Shown here in pieces: positions 1 to 6,455 of a stretch of DNA of 6,455 nucleotides (positions are counted from its first letter, which is position 1; each line of letters starts with the position of its first letter). The position numbers were made by a program, and so were the translations under genes. The notes under the pieces are model-generated. The model did no database searches. It saw nothing but the letters and a program-made list of their open reading frames with translations, and was not told the DNA's origin. The DNA lies in the NCBI GenBank assembly GCA_011051425.1, contig DRLF01000228.1:1-6455 (forward strand), read 5' to 3'. This DNA is from Thiolapillus brandeum (GTDB lineage Bacteria > Pseudomonadota > Gammaproteobacteria > Chromatiales > Chromatiaceae).

Positions 1-1001
1 ACCTGGCCAATATCGAGGTCTTCGACCCCGGCCCTGCCCACGGCAGCCAGAATACGTCCCCAGTTGGGATCAGAAGCGAACAGGGCGGTTTTCACCAGCG
101 GTGAATGCGCAACCGTATAGGCCACGTCCCGCGCTTGTTGCACACTTTGTGCATCTTCCACGAAAATCTCCACCAGCTTGGTCGCACCTTCGCCGTCGAG
201 CACGATGGCGCGGGCCAGTGCCATGCACACCTCGTTCACCGCCTGTCGAAAGTCCTGGCCGGCAGGCTTCGTCTCATCTTCCACATCCACACCGGACTGC
301 CCCGTTGCCACCAGCACACAGGCATCGTTGGTAGAGGTATCACCGTCGACGGTAATGGAGTTGAACGAGGGTTGCACGGCGGTTTCCAGCACCTGTTGCA
401 GCGATGTTCTGTCGATCCGGGCATCCGTAGCCACGAAGGCCAGCATGGTTGCCATGTCCGGGCGGATCATGCCGGAGCCCTTGCACATGCCAGTCACCGT
501 TACTGTCTGTCCGTCAGCGGTGAAACTGCGGCTTGCCAGCTTGGGCACCGTATCTGTGGTCATGATGGCAGCAGCGGCAGATTGCCAGCCGTCCTGCCGC
601 AAGGTGGAAAGCAGGCCCGGGATGGAGCGGGCAAAGGGATCGGTAGGCAGGTCTTCACCGATGACGCCGGTGGAAAAAGGCAGCACCTGGTTCATGGCAA
701 CGCCCGTAGCTGCCGCCACCAGGCGACAAGTCTCGAAACTGTCTGCCATACCCGTGTCGCCTGTCCCCGCATTGGCATTGCCGGAATTGATCAGCAGATA
801 GCGTGGGGAAATTTTTTCAAGATGCTGCCGGGCAACCGTCACCGGTGCCGCACAAAAGGCGTTTTGGGTAAATACTGCAGCAGCCACACTGTCTTCAGCC
901 AGCTCCATGAGCACCAGGTCGTCCCGATCCTTATAGCGAATGCCGGCGGCAACAGCGGCCAGACGGACGCCAGGGACAGCATTGACGGGAAGACTGCTCA
1001 T
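1..1001 (-). CDS. argJ: Glutamate N-acetyltransferase (ornithine acetyltransferase) ArgJ, 3' end cut by the window edge
   Basis: ArgJ transfers acetyl from N-acetylornithine to glutamate, recycling the acetyl group in cytoplasmic arginine synthesis; some members also use acetyl-CoA (N-acetylglutamate synthase). The visible 333 codons read from ATG at 1001 and lack about the last 70 residues of a family usually near 400. Seen: MTTDTVPK (147-154); STGVIGE (110-116), whose T111-G112 fits the oxyanion-hole pair; and [14 protein letters not shown] (174-187), the autocleavage signature. By family knowledge the precursor cuts itself between A184 and T185, freeing T185 as the N-terminal nucleophile of the beta chain. 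[12 protein letters not shown] (215-226) and SDPNWGRI (310-317) are also family-conserved. An in-frame stop at 1029-1031 excludes an earlier start, and the ribosome site is weak (GGGG about 12 nt upstream). It follows secA by 71 bp on the same strand and may be read from secA transcripts. Whether it is mono- or bifunctional cannot be told here. Confidence 0.96.
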   Translation of the reverse strand, partial: MSSLPVNAVPGVRLAAVAAGIRYKDRDDLVLMELAEDSVAAAVFTQNAFCAAPVTVARQHLEKISPRYLLINSGNANAGTGDTGMADSFETCRLVAAATGVAMNQVLPFSTGVIGEDLPTDPFARSIPGLLSTLRQDGWQSAAAAIMTTDTVPKLASRSFTADGQTVTVTGMCKGSGMIRPDMATMLAFVATDARIDRTSLQQVLETAVQPSFNSITVDGDTSTNDACVLVATGQSGVDVEDETKPAGQDFRQAVNEVCMALARAIVLDGEGATKLVEIFVEDAQSVQQARDVAYTVAHSPLVKTALFASDPNWGRILAAVGRAGVEDLDIGQ

Positions 1002-1045
1002 ATCCCGAAAAGCCCCGGTGCGGACAGGCTATCAATACAGCTTGC

Positions 1046-1072
1046 GATGCAATTCGCTGTGCTCATTGCATC
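1046..1072 (-). repeat. Perfect 8-bp inverted repeat in the secA-argJ gap
   Basis: GATGCAAT (1046-1053) and ATTGCATC (1065-1072) are perfect inverted copies separated by 11 nt. The right arm touches the secA stop codon at 1073-1075. In the transcript this would fold into an 8-bp stem with an 11-nt loop. No T-run follows on the minus strand (the next bases are GCAAGCTG), so it is not a typical intrinsic terminator. It could protect the secA 3' end, form part of the argJ leader, or bind a protein as DNA; the sequence does not decide between these. Confidence 0.5.
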
Positions 1073-3871
<2,799 letters not shown>

Positions 3872-3886
3872 GTAGCGTGAGACCTT

Positions 3887-3949
3887 TCAGGGCCAGAATT
3901 GGAAACGGCAGCGTGCCGCGAGGCAGCACAGTTTTTTTCGGCCGGACAT
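3887..3949 (-). CDS. Possible 20-codon leader ORF upstream of secA
   Basis: An ATG at 3947-3949 opens a 20-codon frame that stops with TGA at 3887-3889, 15 nt before the secA ATG. The stop overlaps the GAAAGG that would serve as the secA ribosome site, so translation here could affect secA initiation. The peptide begins MSGRKK, contains three cysteines (LCCLAARC) and ends FQFWP-stop; a C-terminal proline is a known cause of slow termination in other leader peptides. It has no signal peptide and no resemblance to the SecM arrest motif. No ribosome site precedes it, so it would have to be leaderless from the weak promoter just upstream. It may well be chance: short frames are common. Confidence 0.2.
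   Translation of the reverse strand: MSGRKKLCCLAARCRFQFWP
3906..3925 (-). promoter_or_regulatory. Two mutually exclusive small hairpins in the secA leader
   Basis: Read on the minus strand, GGCA (3917-3914) can pair with the upstream TGCC (3925-3922, loop TCGC). As part of CGGCA (3918-3914) it can instead pair with the downstream TGCCG (3910-3906, loop CGC, 5 bp). The two stems share an arm and cannot form together, which is attenuator- or switch-like geometry. Both lie inside the possible leader ORF and about 20-40 nt before the secA ribosome site. The stems are short (4 and 5 bp), so chance is a real alternative. On the plus strand the same DNA is followed by T7 (3932-3938), but no plus-strand gene is present for it to terminate. 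Confidence 0.25.
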
Positions 3950-3958
3950 AAAACGGGA

Positions 3959-3964
3959 ATGATA
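3959..3964 (-). promoter_or_regulatory. Possible secA promoter -10 element
   Basis: The minus strand reads TATCAT, five of six matches to the sigma70 -10 consensus, inside the 142-bp gap between the M23 gene and secA. A recognisable -35 is lacking: the hexamer 17 nt upstream is CAGTAA. A short inverted repeat, CCGC-AAAA-GCGG (3965-3976), fills the spacer beside it and might be an operator. A start about 7 nt downstream (near 3952) would give a secA leader of roughly 80 nt. Without a -35 this is only a candidate; read-through from the M23 gene is the alternative. Confidence 0.25.
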
Positions 3965-4013
3965 CCGCAAAAGCGGCTCTTTTACTGCTGAATATGGGGA
4001 GATGAAACCAAGT

Positions 4014-4892
4014 TCAACCACCCCTGATGAAACGGGCGGGATTGATGATTTTTCCGTTGCGGCGCACTTCGAAATGCACATGCGGACCACTGGAACGACC
4101 GGTCGAGCCAAGCATGGCGATAGGCTCGCCCTTTTCCACCCGGTCTCCCTCTTTAACCAGATTTTCCTGGTTATGGGCATAACGCGTGATGTACCCATCG
4201 GCATGTCGGATTTCCACGACATTGCCGTAGCCACTCATACGTTCCGCTTTTGTCACCACACCGGCAGCGACGGCAAGCACTTCACTGCCCCGCTTGCCGA
4301 CAAAATCGATACCCTTGTGGTATTTCTTCTTACCGGTAAATGGGTCCGTACGGCGGCCAAAGGTGGAACTGATAAAACCGTGCTTCAGCGGTTGCCCCGA
4401 AGGGATGACCTGATCACGCACATCGCGCTTGGAAAGCATTTCTTCCAGCAGGTTCAGCTTGTGTTCCCGGTCGGCAAATGCCCGGGAAAGCCGTTCGATT
4501 TCCGCTTCGAGCTCCAGCATGCCGGCCGATTCCGCATCCGAATCCTGATCGACGCCACCCTGGGCAGGTTCGGCTGAAAAGTCGAATTCCTGCGCATCGA
4601 GTTTGCCCACATCAACGAGACGCTCCCCGAGGGCATTCAGGCGCAGGAGATGGGCTCTCAGACTGCCGATACGCAACGCCAGGGCATCGATTTCAGCCTC
4701 CATGCTGTTGCGCAGATCATCGAGCTCACGCCTTTCCTCGGCCATGGCCTGCAATGCAGACTGCATGGCCTGGTCTTCTGCAATCTGTACGGATTGCAGT
4801 TTGCCGTAGAAATATCCGGACAAAAGCGCAGCGCCCGCCAGCAAACTCACCAGCAGCACGGATCTGACTGACCAGACAGTTCGGTTATTCAT
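4014..4892 (-). CDS. Membrane-anchored M23 family (LytM-type) peptidoglycan endopeptidase
   Basis: This is a probable zinc endopeptidase cutting peptide cross-links in periplasmic peptidoglycan. The 292-residue protein starts with a short positive stretch (MNNRTVWSVR) and one transmembrane helix (about 11-29), predicted N-in with the bulk in the periplasm. Glu/Leu/Arg-rich, coiled-coil-like segments follow at about 31-95 and 124-160, then the M23 domain from about 170 to the end. The zinc ligands are present: H192 and D196 in HKGIDF, and H273 in HVHFEV. The catalytic histidines H240 (YAHN) and H271 are also intact, so it should be an active enzyme rather than a degenerate activator such as EnvC. 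ATG 4892 is preferred because GAGGAA (4895-4900) precedes it; ATG 4913 would add seven residues (MSAGRGI) but has no ribosome site and touches the dciA -10 box. The homologous position between dciA and secA holds an M23 gene in Pseudomonas. Substrate specificity is not evident. No convincing promoter was found. Confidence 0.93.
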   Translation of the reverse strand: MNNRTVWSVRSVLLVSLLAGAALLSGYFYGKLQSVQIAEDQAMQSALQAMAEERRELDDLRNSMEAEIDALALRIGSLRAHLLRLNALGERLVDVGKLDAQEFDFSAEPAQGGVDQDSDAESAGMLELEAEIERLSRAFADREHKLNLLEEMLSKRDVRDQVIPSGQPLKHGFISSTFGRRTDPFTGKKKYHKGIDFVGKRGSEVLAVAAGVVTKAERMSGYGNVVEIRHADGYITRYAHNQENLVKEGDRVEKGEPIAMLGSTGRSSGPHVHFEVRRNGKIINPARFIRGG

Positions 4893-4915
4893 GATTCCTC
4901 GACCGGCAGACATCG

Positions 4916-4921
4916 TATAAT
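4916..4921 (+). promoter_or_regulatory. Perfect -10 box (TATAAT) of the dciA promoter
   Basis: TATAAT on the plus strand matches the sigma70 -10 consensus fully and lies 9 nt before the dciA ATG at 4931. A start about 7 nt downstream would fall at 4927-4931, so the mRNA would have almost no leader. No good -35 is seen at the expected distance (around 4893-4898, GATTCC) and there is no TG extension, so an activator or a weak promoter is possible. The box lies within the divergent gap between dciA and the M23 gene. Confidence 0.5.
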
Positions 4922-4930
4922 CGACTCACT

Positions 4931-5365
4931 ATGACAGAAAAACCACGCCCGGTATCGAACGTAGTCGACAACGGTGACCAACTGGGTCACCTGGCACGCA
5001 TGCTGCAAAAACAGCAGGCATTGCTCGAACAAATACGGCAACTGCTACCCGCGACGCTGCAGCCTCACTGCATCCATGCCCGCCTCAACGGGACCCGCCT
5101 GATACTGCACACGGATTCCCCCGTCTGGGCAACTCGGCTGCGATTTCATGCACCGCAGATTCTGGACAGGACCCGGAAGCTTGCGCCGAACCTGACCAAG
5201 CTGGATGTACGTATCTTTTTGCCTGAAGCTGTTAGACCAGGCCGAAAGCCGCTGGGTTCCCTGCCCAGAAAAACAGCCGAGCTTGTCAGCCAGCTCGCTG
5301 ATTCCATTGATGACGACGCGATCAGGGCCGCACTGAAGCGGCTGAGCGACACGTCTGACGGCTGA
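4931..5365 (+). CDS. dciA: DciA-family (DUF721) replicative helicase loader/operator
   Basis: DciA assists loading of the replicative helicase DnaB at the origin in bacteria without DnaC or DnaI; it acts in the cytoplasm on DnaB and DNA. The 144-residue protein matches the family's short length. The KH-like N-terminal domain spans about 20-100 and carries the DUF721 signature in ARLNGTRLILHTDSPVWATR (50-69) followed by LRFHAPQIL. The hydrophilic tail has a predicted helical region (LPRKTAELVS.. to about 138), the part that in studied DciA proteins contacts DnaB. It is the only plus-strand gene here, divergent from the M23 gene and convergent with lpxC (6 bp between stops). This same order next to lpxC is known in Pseudomonas aeruginosa, where dciA is PA4405. 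ATG 4931 is the only start upstream of the domain: the frame is closed by TGA at 4892-4894 with no ATG, GTG or TTG between. No Shine-Dalgarno is present, and the -10 box is 9 nt away. Confidence 0.92.
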   Translation: MTEKPRPVSNVVDNGDQLGHLARMLQKQQALLEQIRQLLPATLQPHCIHARLNGTRLILHTDSPVWATRLRFHAPQILDRTRKLAPNLTKLDVRIFLPEAVRPGRKPLGSLPRKTAELVSQLADSIDDDAIRAALKRLSDTSDG

Positions 5366-5366
5366 T

Positions 5367-5379
5367 TTTCCTCAGGAAA
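5367..5379. repeat. Short inverted repeat between the convergent dciA and lpxC ends
   Basis: TTTCC (5367-5371) and GGAAA (5375-5379) flank TCA, which is the lpxC stop codon read on the minus strand. A 5-bp AT-rich stem with a 3-nt loop and no U-tract of useful length is weak for termination in either direction. I see no stronger terminator between the two stops, so the two transcripts probably overlap at their 3' ends. Confidence 0.3.
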
Positions 5380-6286
5380 CGTGTACCGGCGCAATATAGG
5401 ATATGGGCGCCAGACCGTCCTCTTCATCGAAGGTGACCTCTTCCCAGGCTTCCGGCGTGGCGACAAGCTTGTTCAACAGCTTGTTGTTCAGCGCATGTCC
5501 GGACTTGTAACCACGGAACGAACCGATCAGGCTGTGCCCCAACAGGTACAGATCGCCGATTGCGTCCAGAATCTTGTGTTTGACGAATTCATCCTCATAA
5601 CGCAGGCCGTCATCATTCAGCACGCGGTAGTCGTCCACGACGATAGCATTGTCCATGCTGCCACCCAGCGCCAGATTCTTTTCACGCAGCATCTCGATTT
5701 CCCGCAGAAAACCGAAAGTACGCGCGCGGCTGACTTCCTTTACAAAAGAGGTGGAGGAAAAATCGATACTGGAGAACTGGGTGTCATCGGTAAAAACAGG
5801 ATGATCGAAATCAATGCCGAAGCTGACCTTGAAGCCCTCGAAAGGCTCGAAGCGGGCAAACTTGTCACCGTCCTTGACTTCTACTACATCTTTGATTCGT
5901 ATAAATTTTTTCAGCGCATTCTGTTCTTCCACACCGGCAGACTGGATGAGGAAGACAAAAGGCCCGGCACTGCCGTCCATGATCGGCACTTCGGGGGCGC
6001 TGACGTCGACGTAGGCGTTGTCGATACCCAGTCCGGCGAAAGCGGACAGCAGGTGTTCCACCGTGGATATCTCCACGCCGTTCTGTTCCAGGGTGGTGGA
6101 CAGCTGGGTATTGCCGACGTTTTCAGCTGTAGCGGGAATATCCATGGGTTCCGGCAGGTCAACCCTTCTGAAAACGATACCCGTATCCACAGCAGCAGGC
6201 CGCAGGGTGAGGAAAACCTTTTCACCGGTGTGCAGGCCGACTCCCGTGGCCCGTATGACATTTTTTAGTGTGCGTTGCCGTATCAT
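5372..6286 (-). CDS. lpxC: UDP-3-O-acyl-N-acetylglucosamine deacetylase LpxC
   Basis: LpxC is the zinc deacetylase that commits UDP-3-O-acyl-GlcNAc to lipid A synthesis, acting in the cytoplasm; it sets lipopolysaccharide output. The 304-residue protein is complete and of family length (305 in E. coli). The N-terminus [20 protein letters not shown] is typical. Zinc ligands are H78 (in [17 protein letters not shown]), H237 and D241 ([15 protein letters not shown]). The general base is E77, and H264 (SGHALNN) is the second catalytic residue. The [10 protein letters not shown] segment (101-110) is also conserved. The ATG at 6286 is preceded by GGAGAG at 6295-6300 with 8-nt spacing. It lies 130 bp after ftsZ on the same strand, with its own promoter-like sequence. 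The C-terminus ([10 protein letters not shown]) differs from the E. coli LAVLA tail recognised by FtsH, so turnover may be controlled differently. Confidence 0.99.
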   Translation of the reverse strand: MIRQRTLKNVIRATGVGLHTGEKVFLTLRPAAVDTGIVFRRVDLPEPMDIPATAENVGNTQLSTTLEQNGVEISTVEHLLSAFAGLGIDNAYVDVSAPEVPIMDGSAGPFVFLIQSAGVEEQNALKKFIRIKDVVEVKDGDKFARFEPFEGFKVSFGIDFDHPVFTDDTQFSSIDFSSTSFVKEVSRARTFGFLREIEMLREKNLALGGSMDNAIVVDDYRVLNDDGLRYEDEFVKHKILDAIGDLYLLGHSLIGSFRGYKSGHALNNKLLNKLVATPEAWEEVTFDEEDGLAPISYIAPVHVS

Positions 6287-6294
6287 CCGCGAAT

Positions 6295-6300
6295 CTCTCC
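6295..6300 (-). promoter_or_regulatory. lpxC ribosome binding site
   Basis: The minus strand reads GGAGAG, ending 8 nt before the lpxC ATG. It fits anti-Shine-Dalgarno pairing and fixes the start at 6286. It lies 4 nt downstream of a small hairpin (6305-6318) in the leader, so the folding of that hairpin could affect ribosome access. Confidence 0.7.
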
Positions 6301-6304
6301 ACCC

Positions 6305-6324
6305 TCGGCCAGAGCCGATTTTTT
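6305..6324 (+). terminator. Intrinsic-terminator-like hairpin facing the plus strand, just upstream of lpxC
   Basis: On the plus strand TCGGC (6305-6309), loop CAGA, GCCGA (6314-6318) is followed directly by T6 (6319-6324), the layout of a Rho-independent terminator. The stem is only 5 bp, so efficiency may be modest. The only plus-strand gene that could use it is dciA, whose stop is about 940 nt upstream. In the lpxC transcript the same sequence forms a hairpin preceded by A6 next to the ribosome site, which is an alternative role. Confidence 0.4.
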
Positions 6325-6334
6325 GTCAGAATTA

Positions 6335-6372
6335 CCCTAGGGAACCTCTAGAGGTAAATCAGGGATTTCCCT
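6335..6372. repeat. Cluster of three palindromes at the lpxC transcription start region
   Basis: Three inverted repeats lie side by side: CCCTAGGG (6335-6342), ACCTCTAGAGGT (6344-6355, a perfect 12-bp palindrome) and AGGGA-TT-TCCCT (6361-6372). The last is centred near the expected start of the lpxC transcript and the others fall about 17 and 28 nt downstream of it. TAGGGAA and TTCCCTA arms of the outer two repeats can also pair with each other across the middle one. They may be operator sites or leader RNA structures; no known operator consensus is recognised. Confidence 0.55.
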
Positions 6373-6406
6373 AATCTACCCGTTTTCGGACCCGATTGCA
6401 AATCAT
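6371..6406 (-). CDS. Possible 11-codon micro-ORF after ftsZ
   Basis: ATG at 6404-6406 follows a strong ribosome site AGGAG (6411-6415) by 4 nt and opens an 11-codon frame (MICNRVRKRVD) ending in TAG at 6371-6373. It begins 10 nt after the ftsZ stop, so ribosomes finishing ftsZ could reinitiate here. The frame covers the lpxC promoter and its stop overlaps the -10 box. The peptide is basic and matches nothing I recognise. Spacing is slightly short, and the ribosome site may be incidental. Confidence 0.2.
   Translation of the reverse strand: MICNRVRKRVD
6373..6401 (-). promoter_or_regulatory. Sigma70-type promoter of lpxC
   Basis: On the minus strand TTGCAA (6401-6396) and TAGATT (6378-6373) are separated by exactly 17 nt. 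They match the -35 (TTGACA, 4 of 6) and -10 (TATAAT, 4 of 6) consensus sequences at the preferred spacing. The predicted start is near 6366, giving a leader of about 80 nt with the palindrome cluster and the hairpin near the ribosome site. This would let lpxC be transcribed separately from the upstream division genes. Confidence 0.5.
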
Positions 6407-6416
6407 CGCACTCCTG

Positions 6417-6455
6417 TCAGTCGGCCTGGCGTCGCAGAAAAGCAGGAATGTCCAG
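6417..6455 (-). CDS. ftsZ: Cell division protein FtsZ, C-terminal 12 codons only
   Basis: Only the end of the gene is inside the window: LDIPAFLRRQAD followed by TGA at 6417-6419. This is the conserved FtsZ C-terminal peptide (consensus D-I-P-x-F-L-R-x-Q-A-D), which binds FtsA, ZipA and other Z-ring regulators at the inner membrane. The tubulin-like GTPase body lies beyond the right edge. Its place just upstream of lpxC on the same strand is the standard end of the dcw cluster in gammaproteobacteria, which supports the call despite its small length. Confidence 0.93.
   Translation of the reverse strand: MDIPAFLRRQAD

Noticed and set aside
3906..3938. Plus-strand hairpin plus T7 upstream of secA as a terminator
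   Set aside because: No plus-strand gene lies upstream of it, the stem is 4-5 bp and the T-run is 6 nt away from the nearer stem.
3872..4013. SecM-like arrest gene between the M23 gene and secA
   Set aside because: The gap is only 142 bp, with no signal-peptide-bearing frame and no resemblance to the SecM arrest motif.
3887..4234. A 115-codon minus-strand frame overlapping the end of the M23 gene
   Set aside because: Most of it overlaps the M23 catalytic domain in another frame. Only its last 20 codons, with their own ATG in the secA leader, were kept as a weak candidate.
5381..6268. A 295-codon plus-strand frame antisense to almost all of lpxC
   Set aside because: It is explained by LpxC codon use on the other strand. 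The region may still be transcribed antisense, but I see no protein here.

Overview
The window is a stretch of conserved bacterial core chromosome, almost certainly from a gammaproteobacterium outside the enteric group. The gene order ftsZ - lpxC - dciA (opposite strand) - M23 peptidase - secA - argJ is the one known from Pseudomonas-type genomes, where it closes the division/cell-wall (dcw) cluster. The FtsZ tail (LDIPAFLRRQAD) and the presence of DciA rather than the phage-derived DnaC loader agree with this. Enterobacteria instead have secM between lpxC and secA, and no secM-like gene is visible here. The genus cannot be told from the sequence; an unusual insertion in SecA could help place it.

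Layout from right to left, the main direction of transcription (minus strand): the last 12 codons of ftsZ (6417-6455); a 130-bp gap with a good sigma70-type promoter, a cluster of small palindromes and a micro-ORF; lpxC (5372-6286); then, on the plus strand and convergent with lpxC, dciA (4931-5365); a membrane-anchored M23 peptidase (4014-4892), divergent from dciA; a 142-bp gap that looks like a structured secA leader; secA (1073-3871); a 71-bp gap with a perfect 8-bp inverted repeat; and argJ (1-1001), which runs off the left edge. There is no gene-free stretch longer than 142 bp.

The genes serve different core processes: division (FtsZ), committed lipid A synthesis (LpxC), loading of the replicative helicase (DciA), peptidoglycan remodelling (M23 protein), protein export (SecA) and arginine synthesis (ArgJ). 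The grouping is conserved synteny rather than one pathway, although FtsZ, LpxC, the M23 enzyme and SecA all serve envelope growth. I see no mobile element, CRISPR array, tRNA/rRNA or defence system, and no wholly new system. The points worth following are regulatory: a secA leader with a 20-codon ORF running through mutually exclusive hairpins, an apparently leaderless dciA mRNA, possible dciA read-through antisense to all of lpxC, the palindrome cluster at the lpxC promoter, and a roughly 24-residue insertion in the SecA motor domain.
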